Assembly: GCF_027596085.1 (NCBI RefSeq)
Contig: NC_072449.1
Span: 23,329,522 to 23,393,521, forward strand
DNA from: Anoplopoma fimbria
Lineage: Eukaryota; Chordata; Actinopteri; Perciformes; Anoplopomatidae
Direction: 5' to 3'
Length of the DNA stretch: 64,000 nucleotides
Shown here: positions 1-12,600 of the stretch, in pieces
How positions within the stretch are numbered: the first letter of the stretch is position 1
How the letters are laid out: every line of letters begins with the position of its first letter
Translations under genes and position numbers: made by a program
Notes under the pieces: generated by a model
The model's input: the letters and a program-made list of their open reading frames with translations, nothing else
Told to the model about the DNA's origin: nothing
The model's database searches: none

Positions 1-3000
1 AACTATTATAACTATTGTATTGCACAGTGTTTTTGTATTGCAGAGGTTTTCAGTGTTTCAGTAATGGTTCGTTTGCACTGCTGTGGCTGAGGGCATCACC
101 TTTTCGGCACTAGTAGGTCACGATCCACAAAATTGTGGGGTTAAAAAAAGGTAAATTGACAGAAATTAAAATATACCACTTATGTCAACTGTCAATAGTA
201 GCGTATTTGTGTGTATTAGGCTGTTGTGGGCAGTGTTAAAAATCAATGAGCAAAGACCGTCTTATGGCAGTATTTGATTTGACAGGAGTTTTGTATTATG
301 TGTTTAAGGACCTTGACCTGTATAGTATTGAATTTGCTGGATTAGTAAAAAAAAACAGATGTTCCTGTAAGGTTTATCAACTTTTTTTTTATAGAAAAGT
401 CAACGTTTCATACAGATGACAGATGAATTTCTGTCACATGCATAAAGTATACATATTTCTAGCCAGGGGCATCTTTTATCTGTAGCATGTTCAAATCTGT
501 TTCCATGTGAAATATAATGGATATCAATGAAGGAATGAAGTTTTGGATCATGTGAGTGCAGTGTGTTTCGACTGCCATACATAATAATACAGCAATAATA
601 AATTAAAATGTGTCAGGACTGCCAGAGTGGAAAGCCAGTAGGTGGAGCAGTAGTGTAGCTTGAAAATTAGCTTGACAGCTCAGCTTAAGCAACCTTTGTA
701 GCTGTTTGGAGTAAATTTATCAATTAATTTATGTAATGATGATAAGCTGTTAAGTCAAAGATACAGTGGCTGTATCTGTAAGGGAGGCTGTAAGGAAACA
801 GCGACAGAAATGCTTGATTATCAGCTTCCATTGTGTCAGGTGATAATGGCACCATGCATATTTCTTCAACAGGCCATGTGATTGTCAGACATTTGACCTC
901 TTGAATGTCAAATGATGCTCTATTGTGCTTGTCAGGAGTATATCGTTTTAGGGTGTGTTTTACACCTGTTGACATTTCAATGTTGGAATTATAACTACAA
1001 ATGTTATTTGTCCAATCATCAGTTTCAGAGAACTGGGTGCATGACTATTTCAGTTAATATAATCCAGTTGTAATTTTGGCAAGTTGGTGTGTGTAACAGG
1101 GCAGGGGCCTTCATGTCTATTGCATTGCCTGTGGTGGCTGGCATAGAGGGAAAAAAAAAAAAAAAAAACATATTTAAGGAGCTTATGCCCCTTTCTGTGT
1201 CCCTGGATTGATTAACAGGAACCAGATCAGATATTTAAAACCAAAGATTGATATTCAGTGCTCAATGATTAAAAACAGTAAAGCATTCAACTATTTGTTT
1301 CCATTTTAGTAAAGGGTTCATTGACTGTCACTCAGTTTCTCATCTCCCCTCTAAGCCTGTATTTCTCTTTGAGTGAAATCTTGTCATAACTACTGTATAT
1401 TCCACTATGAGAGCATCGTCGGAATAAGCTTTAGCCTCCTCAGTAATGATGGCATTGACTTAAACTCCTGACCCTGCCTTCTGTTTCCCAGCTTTTAAAG
1501 CAGTCTGATGATAGCTGTCGGATGATTACAGGCCTTTTACAAGGCGCTGGCGTCCACAGCTGCTATCACTGCTTATCTCCTTTTACGTTAATCTGCCCAG
1601 CCATGACCCGTTATTTGCTGCAGGATGGTGGGCAGCAGTGCTCTAGCGCTTGTGTATATAAATGCTTTTAAGCTGCAAATCTTACAGGGAGCAGATGTGA
1701 CTCTGAAACCTTCCAAGTCAAGCATCATCAGACATGTTGATATATAAAAGGCAGCCAAACAACAATTGAACACCATACAAAACAATCAAATCATATCAGA
1801 TGCTCATTTTGTGATTGCATTACTTTACTCTTTGTTCAAAATGTCACCTCTTTATTTAAACCTACAGTTTTTTTTGGCCACATGGGGGCAGCAGTAACCA
1901 GCTGTAAGCACTACCCATTGCCATATAATAATGTAATACAATTGACTTCTTAGCATGCAGTTGCCTGTTTACACATGCAGCAGACATGTAGCATCAACCT
2001 TGATTAATCCAAAATTAACTTTCTTTAATATTTTTGTTAGACTCCCCCAGCTCTTTAGAATAATATCTGGCTGGTCAGCTGCTAAATGATTTCACTATGT
2101 TCACCAGCTAAGTGCTAATTGTGTCTGTCTGCTGTTGGGTAAATTGGTATTTGTTGTGTTTTCATCACCACAAGAAATCTCTTTTACAAAACAGTTATTT
2201 TATACATTGTTCATTTTTAATTATTTTGTATTATTATTATATAGCAGCTTTAAAGTTTATTAGCTTTATTATTTCTGTGTAATGACATTTTGCGTACAGA
2301 ATAGAGCTTGATTGATCACAGACTCTGTTTAATATCACTGCACATTTATTATATTAGGAGTTTGTAATGTTGGTCAGAGAACATAAGTAATACAAACACA
2401 TTACAGGACCATTTTCCACTTTTTGTTTCAGTTTGTGGACAAAATCCATTAATAAAACAAATCATAGGGATAATTAGTATAATCGTTAGTTATAGCTCCA
2501 GTGTACAGTTTTTAGCACTTCACTTTCATAGCTTCCATAAGTACATTTTTAATGTAGAAGTGAAACTCAGGTCTAAATGATTCCTTAATTGCCACAGGGA
2601 GTTTGTTATTGCTTTGGCAAATGCTCGCACTGTTTGATGATGAGTTCCCTGCCTCCCTTTTGTTAGCACAGTCGTGTCGGTACTAAAGTCATCAGTATGA
2701 TAATGTCACCCACTGAATTAGTGAGGCTCAAATTCAGCTCAGAGTCAGTCCGGGAAAGAGAGGTCTGGCTGGCTCTCTCTTCTGTTTGTCTCTGTATTCT
2801 CACTTCCAGCCTGTAGAACTGGGTTGTAATAAGTTATTTGACAAATAGCCGAAGGCCTGTGTGGGTTGGCTTTGGTGAGTAGAGACTTGGCCGACTTGTA
2901 GAAACGTCCTCTGATTGTTTCTTCAAGGCCTGATTCTCAGCACAGACCCACTATGTCCAAGTCGCCTGTGGAAATAAAACCGCATCAATTATTTTGCCTT

Positions 3001-3613
3001 TTGGACATTAATGTTAAATCGATGAATGCCAACAGCAAACCAATCAGATTTTATGCTTGTAGTGAAAGCAGCTTTTATGGTGGAAATAAGCTGGACCTTG
3101 CATTCGGATGTGATCCCACTCTAATGTGATGTCACAACTATGAAAACAAACAAGGCTTTTATTTATCATTTAGGTGTATCAAATGCAAATGTATCCTCTT
3201 AATTTTGTTGTCAATGACAGTAAAAGCAGGCATTTGCCCAACGGAACCACTTCGAGTTAAATTATTTGAAGTGGTAGTTGAACTGTTTGTTGACCCTAAG
3301 CAATCACCATATTTAAATACAGTTTCAAATTGTATTTGCTTAAATCTGTTACCTCCTACTATTTTGTTATAAGTATTACAAACGTATTGATGGCTGTCAT
3401 TTGTCTAGCCTTGAATATATTGTTATACAGCACAAATAACAAACGCAGGATAGAAATTCAGTGATTTTTTTGATTCATACTTTCCATTATTCAAAGCTGC
3501 AGGAGATATGATATATGTTTCGAGCTCACCCAAAAGTGTTATCTGAAGTTGTCTTTACTCATGCCTCAGTTTGAATATCATAACCTGCAATTCTGTTTGT
3601 TTTCCCACTATAG
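1..3613 (+). other. synrg intron 1 (3' part); no gene seen
   Basis: AT-rich non-coding DNA upstream of the first visible synrg coding exon. The small open frames here are scattered on both strands, lack splice context and match nothing I know. An 18-base A run sits at 1151-1168. The first synrg coding exon (a Gly/Ala-rich N-terminus in mammals) is not here, so this is the 3' part of a long first intron. The stretch around 1,430-1,780 is less AT-rich and could be a conserved non-coding element, but this cannot be judged from one sequence. Confidence 0.75.
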
Positions 3614-3654
3614 TTTTATGTATCCTGTTGGAGGGGGCCTGGGACCGCCACAAG
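3614..3654 (+). CDS. synrg: synrg exon 2 (FMYPVGGGLGPPQ)
   Basis: A 41-base exon between a TATAG acceptor and a GTAACT donor. It encodes FMYPVGGGLGPPQ, matching the FMFPVAGG segment that begins exon 2 in mammals. It completes a codon begun in exon 1 and leaves one base for the next exon. Confidence 0.9.
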
Positions 3655-6600
3655 GTAACTCATTCTTCAGTCAATATTACCAGTCTATTCTTTCAAGCTG
3701 ACTTTTTGAAAATATGTTTGACCAGTTTCATTATCAGAAGCCGATAAATAAATGGAAAGCTTTCTCTTTCAGAATTGAATCCGATCAGTGAAATAAGACT
3801 TTGCATTTTTAACTGTTGCACACGGGAGCTCATGCCTTTTGTTACCTGTGTCCAGAGTGGTGCATTATGGGCCTCAGATGTACTATCATTTAGCTGTGCT
3901 TGCAATGTCTTATTAAGGCTCTTGACTTTGCAGTAACCCTCCTGCTAAACCATCCACACACCGCTGGGGGACAATCATCTCTCAGGGGCCATTACATGCT
4001 CCCATTAGCAATGTCAATTTAGACTAAGTACATTGTGTGTAGCCACCTAAACAAGCCACTTATTCAGCCCGGATGATCCGTAACATAGTGAATCATTTGG
4101 AGGCTCCAGTAGGAGCTGGCTGCACAGCTCTGGCTGTCAGCTCACACTGCATCTGTGAAAACAAACAGACAGTTTTCTATTTTTTTTTTTGGCTCACCCC
4201 CCTTGTTTTGCTCTGAGCTGTCACCGTAGTCACCAGAAAAACAGATTTGTTTGTTGCTGAGCTTGTGTCTTTTTCCAGCTGTCTAGGAAATTGATTTGCA
4301 ATACTGAATCATGTCCAGTCTCTAGAGGCTTTTTTCCCAAACTCCAGTCCAGGATTGTATTAAGCTGTCTTTAGTGTACTTATTGGGCATACTCATGCTT
4401 GAAAAATTAATAAAAGACACTATTCTTTCCCAGGCCTACAGTATATTATAACAGTGTTTGTATCTGTTTCTGCAGGCATGGTCCCCATGCAGCAACAACA
4501 ACAACAGCAGCAGCAACAGCAGGGCTTCCCTATGGTTCCGGTCATGCAACCGAACATGCAGGGCATGATGGGAATGAACTTCGGGGGACAGATGCCCGCA
4601 GGAGCTATGCCTATGCAGGTGAGCTTATTTTTGATTCTGTGTTTGTTTATTTGTTTGATGTCTAAGGTGAAATTATCCTTCTCATGTTTCCTTAGAGATT
4701 TGTCGTTTGCATTTGTAGTGTTTTTAACAAATTGGCTAATGTTTGCTTCCATTTACGAATACGTACTGAAACCTTGCTGTGTTGATTTAACTGATTTCAT
4801 TCACATGGAGGCCTGGCATTAGAGCTTATCTTAACCTTAGCAAGACATAAGTCCATTAATATCATTCTGTATTACAATGCTTTCCTTCGGTGCCAGTATT
4901 TAATATCATGTACAAGAGTGTGACAAGGGCTAATGCTAATGGGATGTCTGAGCTGCTGTCTATGTTATTTTTTTCGTATCTCACAGGGAGGGATGGCTAT
5001 TGGCATGCAGACCCCTGGGATGCAGTTCATGGGTCAGCCGCAGTATATGGGGATGAGACCTGCTGGACCCCAATACACTGCCGACATGCAAAAACAAATG
5101 GCTGAGGAGCACCAGTAAGACATCTTTACAATAATGCCATATTTCACGTTTGTGTTTGTTTGTTTGTCAGCATGAATGCTTTTTACTTTTCTTTTAAAGT
5201 TACTGTGAGGAACTTTTGACTGGTTATGAAACAGTCTCCATGTAATGCTGATGCCCCTGTATGACCTACATAAGTAGACAAGACCATTAGCGTGAAGATT
5301 GGCTACTTCTATATAGTTATTCTTAATGCTTGGTAATTGGTGCCACCGGGTCGGATTCTGTGCAACATGATATGAAATAACGTAGGTTCAAAAGAAACTC
5401 CTTCAGCCCAGACTCCAGCGGGGCCTCCAGCAGTACAAGCGCCGTTGATATCCTTGGCTCTCCATATAATGTCTCCTCTTCATGCCCTTTAGAAAACGCC
5501 TGGAGCAGCAGCAGAAGATGCTGGAGGAGGACAGGAAAAGAAGACAATTTGAGGAGCAGAAACAGAAGCTGAGGCTGCTCAGCAGTGTCAAACCCAAGGT
5601 GAGTGTCTCTCTACAGCCTGTTCTTTTTGCTATTCTTATGGCATGTCGACTGCTCTTCTTTGTAACCTTCTGGGCTCTTGATCCTCTATTATTGCGTACT
5701 CAGACAGGTGAGAAGAGCCGCGATGATGCCTTGGAGGCAATCAAAGGCAACCTGGATGGCTTCAGCAGAGACGCGAAGATGTACCCTACTTCATCATCAC
5801 AGACCAAGAAGCCAGGTACCTTCACCCCACTGATTTTACCTGTAATCTCTGAGATTTTGTTCCTGTTGTTCTTCTCCAGCTGGCAGCCAGACGATCCAAA
5901 ACTTTCTGTCGGAGCGTATGACAGAAAGATGATCCTTGATCACATTTCTTCTATCACATTCTTTTTTCAGTCACTCACATCTGTACAGCTGTCAGTCTAT
6001 TGTCATAAAAACTTTTGTGTTTATTACAACATTTGTGTATGAACCTCAGTGTTCACATTCTGAACAGCTATAGATTTCTCTCACTATAACTTATTCCTCT
6101 GCATTTCAGAAAATTTGTAGTTATGCATTTAACAAACATAGCCTGAAGTAATATTACAGCCGACGTTCCCAACCCGAAAAGCATTTTATTGAATCTAAAT
6201 ATTAATGAAATGTTATTTCAAGAGTTTAGTTGAATTTGCAGTTCTACAATTCCTGGTCTTGCACAATACAGTCTCCATCTCACTCTGGTAAATGTGCAGC
6301 CCATAATTCATTCTCCATTGCAGTGTGTCACGTGTTGTTCCATCATCATTATTTCTTCATTTTTGCAGACTCATCGCCACCACATTCTTCTGTCCCCACT
6401 CACTCCCTGCCCCAAGCTTTGTCGGAAGAAAATGATGAGTTTAGTGACTTTCAAGGGCCTGTAGACGCCCCCGCCTCCTTCCCTCCGCCCTCCTCCACTT
6501 CCTTCGCATCGGGCCTCTCCTCTCAGGCCCTCGTCCAGCCTTCGCCCACTGCCCCCGTGACAGGTTTCTCTCCAGACGATGACGAGTTTAGTGACTTTGT

Positions 6601-9600
6601 TCAGGGTCCTCTAAATGCGTTCCCTCCCTCCAACTTCCACCTCTCCTCTGAGGCCCAAGTCCAACCTTCATCCCCTTCCCTGAAGGCAGGCCTGTCCTCC
6701 TCCTCTTCCCTCCCTCAGTCCCTTCCTGCCTCTGTGTCCATTTCCACTGTCACCCAACACTCTGCTGTCAACAACAGCTCCCAATCTACATTTCAAGGTA
6801 ACTGTCTTTTTGCTTTGTTGACACCTTCCTGCCCATCCTCATAGTATATACTCAACCATATATATATTTTGAATGAATCTGGATGACTTTTTTATTTTTT
6901 TTATTGTAGTGCTGCATTTATTGCTGATGCTGAATATTTTTTACTGGCACGTCTGGATTTTTGGGTTTGCCTTTGCCTGTGTAACAGTGTGAGCATTCAG
7001 CTAGGACAGCAGCTGGCCTGGCCTTATTACCTAAACCTTTTAAAGCTATTGGACACGACAAACTAGGCAAACACGGATGCAGCATCAATAAGAAAAACTG
7101 ACCTTGCTTCGTCATTAGAAAGTGAGAATCTTTCTCAGTAGGTTTTAACAATATAGTAGCTGAATCCATCCTTGATAATGAATCTGTTTGTGGTTTGATA
7201 GAAGTGTGGTTTGTCACAATCGTGTGTCATCTGCCGCCTAATCTCTCGGAAGAGCGGCTGCTCTGTGACAGCTCTCAGTCTGTAGACTATGAATAACAGG
7301 ACAGACGGATCACCTTCTGTCCAGAGAACTGCAACAGCTAGCTCCCCATCGAGTGACATCGCCCAGTCCTCCTTTTTCAGTATATTTTAGGATCGTTTTC
7401 TTTTTCAGATAACGTAGAATCAATTGCAGGTTGGATAAGATATTTGACATGGTGAATTAGTTCTGAAAAAATGTACACAGTAGAAATACAGGATTGATAC
7501 ACTGTATAGTAATTAGTTGAAAACAACTTTAACTGCTTTGTAAAGCCAGTGTGTGTCATCAAGAAACCTGTTCCTCATTCACCCCTCTAGGCCCGTCCCT
7601 GGAAGAGAAGCTATTCTCCTCATGCAATTTTACTGCTGATAAGACGGCACAGGTTAGCTTTAAATCCAAGCAGCGTTTGACTGAAATGGGTCCTGGAACT
7701 AAAGTTTCAACCCAGTTTCACTCCAGCACTAAAGCGAGGAATTGGGCTGCGGCCCCTCAGGACTTGAGTTCGGTCTTCGTGGCAGAAAAGCAACCTGAGG
7801 CCCCGGTGTCGGCACCCAGCGCCCCCCCATCAGCCGTTGACTCGTCTCCTCAAACCAGTAGTGACAGTGGTGAGAGACGTGCCTGTTTATCAGCCTTCAT
7901 AGCTTCCTCTTCTCTCCCTTGCTTTGCTTTACACAATCAAAGCAGTACTTTTCTCTCTTTCCTGGGAAAATATTTCCACTCTTTCTAACAATCAAAAAAT
8001 GATTCTGTCATAATTGGTTTATACCAGATTCTGGGCTGGTCATCATACTTTTTCATCTTATTTACTCTGAATACATTTCTGCTGATGATTTCCTTCGCTT
8101 CTTTGAACAAATGGAGTGGCGGTGTCTTTGGGGTATCCTCCCGGGTGTCTTTACAACTGCTCCTAAGCCAAGTCCCTGCTCTTACATCTGCCCATTTCAT
8201 TCCTCTGTCACCTCAGACCAAATCTTGTTAAAGGGGCTTCTCATGTTGGCGCTTTCTACTCACATTGTGGAAATGGACTGTGTCTGTTGTGGTCCTGAGG
8301 TGACTCAATAAGCTGCTGTCTGTTCCCTTCCTATGTAACACCTTCTCAGAGAACCACCTCCGGCGCATGCTGACTGCTATGGTTTAACAGGGATGCGCAT
8401 GGATTTTCAGGTGCCACTGATGCCGAAATATAATCCGAGGCTGATTTTGCATGCCACTTGGCTACTCCTTTGTGCTTTCATTTGTTTGTCTCTGTTCGTG
8501 TCTTCTGTGTCATCAAGGGGTATACAGAGGCTAATCTTGGAGACCTGGGAGATTTGTAATAAGAATAATTTAAATGCCCTTTGATAGCTGATGGGAGTAT
8601 TATGTGCAAAGCAGCTGCCTGAGTAAACAGACACCTTGTAGACTCAATAAGATATCTAGTTAGGGACTGAAAATTCTCCGTAGTTTGTTAATCTATTTGT
8701 AGAAGAAAAATGTTTATTAAGGTAATGTTTGCAGTTAAATTAGATTTTATTTGTATATTTTTTCTTACAAGGCAGTCTAGTCTTTCCGCCATCCTTGAAG
8801 TTAGAAATGGCTCGTGTCTGACAAGGCAAGACTCTTGTGATTCAGTGCAGGAGAGCATGACATTATGCACAGAGTCTTCCAGACATCTGATTTATGAGTT
8901 TGTTGAGGCTTAGCAAATCCTGTGCCTGGGCAAGTTTTTTTGCTATAACAACCAACTGTGTGTGTGTGTGTGTGTGGGTCTGTTTGTGACAGCAGGTGTT
9001 GGAGTGTACCCACAACAAGAGCACATTCAGCCCATGCTGCCAGCCTGGCTTTACAATGACAGCCTCATCCCAGGTAAACAATTACACGTGAATATGTCCA
9101 TTATAATGATTTAGACATTCAAATTTAATTCTGTATTTTGTTTAAAGAAATTAAACTCTAAAAATCTCCATTATGATTTAGATTTGAGAGATTTAAGTAG
9201 TTTACCTCTCCCCTTTCCAGTATGCATGATTATTTTCCTTTCTGTGTCTTTCCTCAGAAATGTTCAAGAAGGTTTTTGAATTCACCATGACTCCGGCAGG
9301 GATAGACACAGCCAACCTCTACCCTATACTAATGTCATCAGGACTTCCCAGGGAAGCACTGGGGCAAATCTGGGCGACAGCTAACCGCACGACACCTGGC
9401 ATGCTGACCAAGGAGGAGCTCTACACCGTACTTGCACTAATTGGTGTGGCGCAGGTAAACACTGGAGTTACGACAAATTATCCCCTTAGAATGGCTTCAC
9501 TAATCATCATCCACGGCTCCCACAGTGCCTCGGCATCAAGACCACACTGTAATTAGATGGGCTTATCTAGAAATGAGGAGAAAGGGATTGTGGGGCATTT

Positions 9601-12600
9601 TAAGCCGAGTCCCCATCAGCCGTGTTTGGCAGGAGGCTTCTTATCATCCTTAGCCTGGGCCTGTCACCACCACTCCTTGGATGATGCAAATCTGCAAGGA
9701 GCTCACAAAACATTGCATGCCAACACTTCCATGCAAGGAATAATAAGACACCTTTTGGTGATGTAAATCTTCAGGAGCTTTAAAACACGAGCACAACAAG
9801 TTGCATTCTCTTGTGAGGGGAAAAGGTTTAAGTCTGTCAGTGACATCTGTTCAAAAGGACCTTCACTTTGTTGAATAATATTTCTGCAAACATCTGTTTT
9901 TTCGCTATTTCACTGAAAAAATGATGGCATGAAATGGGGTTGCAGTAGCCACTGTGCCGTAATACCTCTAATTATTTTAATTAATCAAGCTATTTGACAA
10001 GTTATGTGTATGTATAAGCAGGTGCGAGTATGGAGGTGTTGCTACCTTAGTGGCATTAGATAACAGGCAAAATTAAAAGTTATTTTTCCATTGCCAGAGT
10101 ATGTGTTCTGTGACAAGATTTGACAAATTGATGTTTAGAGTCAGGTCCCTCTCAGGTTTTGATAAAAAAACAAAACGATTTCAGTGTATTCCTCCGAGGG
10201 GGAATTTACCTTTTTATATTTGATACTATTCTAAGGGAAAGCGTGTTCAGTGTCTTTATGTATTCAAGGAATTTAACAGAGAATCCACCTGGACCTTGTG
10301 CTTTATAGTTTGGCATTTGTGTAAGAGTTTGGAGAGTGATAATTTCCTTATTATTGGAGCCATATAGGTTTGCAACACTTAACAGTTTATTGTTGATTGG
10401 GGCATGTATTGTGATAGGGGCTGCGTGAAAAAGAAAGTATTAGTTTCACCTTGGGGTAAGTGGAGCTTGAACATACAGGGAGAAAGAAAATGTGCAGGTG
10501 TGAATACCAATATACTGTAATTTGCTTAGCTTTTCCAGTGATGAGTCAGGAACTTTAGTTGATGAGGTTAGGCTTGTTTCCAGTATCTAAATGAGTTTAA
10601 TGCTGAGAGAGCATTAAACCCTCTGGATCATTAGATGTGGTGTTTTCCAGAATGCCTGACAAAATCAGACATAGTGCATTCTTTATATCTCCAGTAGGGT
10701 TTCTTAAATGTGCTCACATTTTTTTGGTCAGAGCATCCATTTGTTTCGTCATGGTAGCTTCCTTAGTCAGTGCCTTAAAATCTTTGTTATTCCTTTGTTT
10801 CAGAGTGGCCTCCCAGCAATGAATGTGGAAATTCTCAGTCAGTTTCCTTCTCCGCCAGTGCCCAACCTGCCGGCCCTGGCTATGGCCATGGCCCCCGTGA
10901 TGCCCCAGCACCAGCAGGCCATGATGACCAAGCCCCCGGTTTCTATGTCCATGGCCATGCCCACATCAGCACCACCAGTTATGGGCATGACATCCGCAAC
11001 GCAGTCTCAAGCACCCACAAACACTAACTTCATAGCCAGTTTCCCTCCAGCACAGGTAACAAATCCATGCCTCAAGTTCTGCATTATCCATTAGTTGATC
11101 ATAATTCACATCTTATTTACTAACATGTTTTCGGCTCAGGGGCCCAAAGCAGATGACGACGACTTCCAGGATTTCCAGGAGGCTCCAAAGGCAGGAGCAG
11201 GAGACCTGTCCTTCACTGAGTTCCAGGGGGAGTCGGGTGCAAGTTTCCCCACCACCATTGCATCGCAGCACCAAAACAGGTAATGGCCTTGAATGCACTG
11301 GAGATGCTGATACTGCAAAATGCTATTCTAATTGTAGCTCACTTATTAATAAGCAATGTCTTGGTCAGAGTTGTAATTAGTGATTTTCACCATCTGATAA
11401 GATACTAATGCTGAGTTTAGATTACAAGAAATATTTTTCTTCAGTGTTCCTCATTATTTTCTTGCTTCTTTTTGCACTTTCACTCGTTCTACTTTTCTAA
11501 AGAAAAGATGTAAATGTTTGTAGTGATAAAGGTCTCATATTAAGCCCTCATTGGCTATTTATAGCTGAGCTACTCTGCATAATATTTGTGTCTTCACTCG
11601 GTTATCTTGGAAACCATTCAGTCAGACACACTGTTTTAATATTTTGTAATAACCTCCCTAGAATAGCAATGAGTTTGGTTCATCTCTTAATTAATTAATT
11701 TCAATGGACAGTAGATACGCTCATTTCTTTATATTACTTTCTAAGCCCATTTTGAGAGACCGTCTTTTCCCGGAGAGGAGGCTGAAAAGCAATTATCTGT
11801 TAAAATACAAAGAGATAGTGGAATTTGAGTATCCCACATCTAAGTAGCACATGTGTTTTATAATTCCTCCTATTTCTCCCCTGAAAACATACTCTCATGA
11901 CTGTTTCAGCAATGTAAGAAGAATTCCCCACAGTCTGAGATTGTTCTCTAATTAATGAGAAGCTGAAAAGCTCATGTTGGTCTGCCAGTCTGAACTGGCA
12001 GGCATCACTTACTGTCAGATGTGTTGCAGAGAAAGGGCTTTGATGAAACTAATATTTGCTGGAAAGTGAGCTTAATGATTTCCAGTAATCCTTGATTCTA
12101 GTATATGTCCTCTGATCAGCTACACTTTCAATGTAAAGCCAGATTTATACATGTTCATTTTTGTATGTCACAGAGGCATCAGCGCATAACACAAATGGGA
12201 ATCATATAGACACTTTATTTTCATTATAGAAGACTTTAATCCACATCTATCAAATATCACTCCTCCTGATGTCTGGCTATATCTATTGTTTACCTGCAGT
12301 GCGCCTGCTATGCTGACTCCAGTGTCTGGTTCCTCGTCCGCCTCCGTCACATCCTCTGATAAGTACGCTGTTTTCAAGCAGCTGTCTGTGGATCCGCCTG
12401 CAGAGCCTACACCCCCCGTCTCAGGTACCTTCTATACCTCCCACAGAGTGAACGCCATGTTAGGAATTTGGAAATTTTCTCCATGAAATGCTCCAGTCAG
12501 GTGAACCTGGAGAGAAAATATATAGCCGATTTGGGATGGAATAAATAATCTCCAGATTTAAAAATCACATTAGAAACAGAGATAATGTCCCATATCTCAT

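Noticed and set aside
4420..4752. Minus-strand ORF with an 11-Cys run
   Set aside because: Antisense of the synrg glutamine-coding exon 3.
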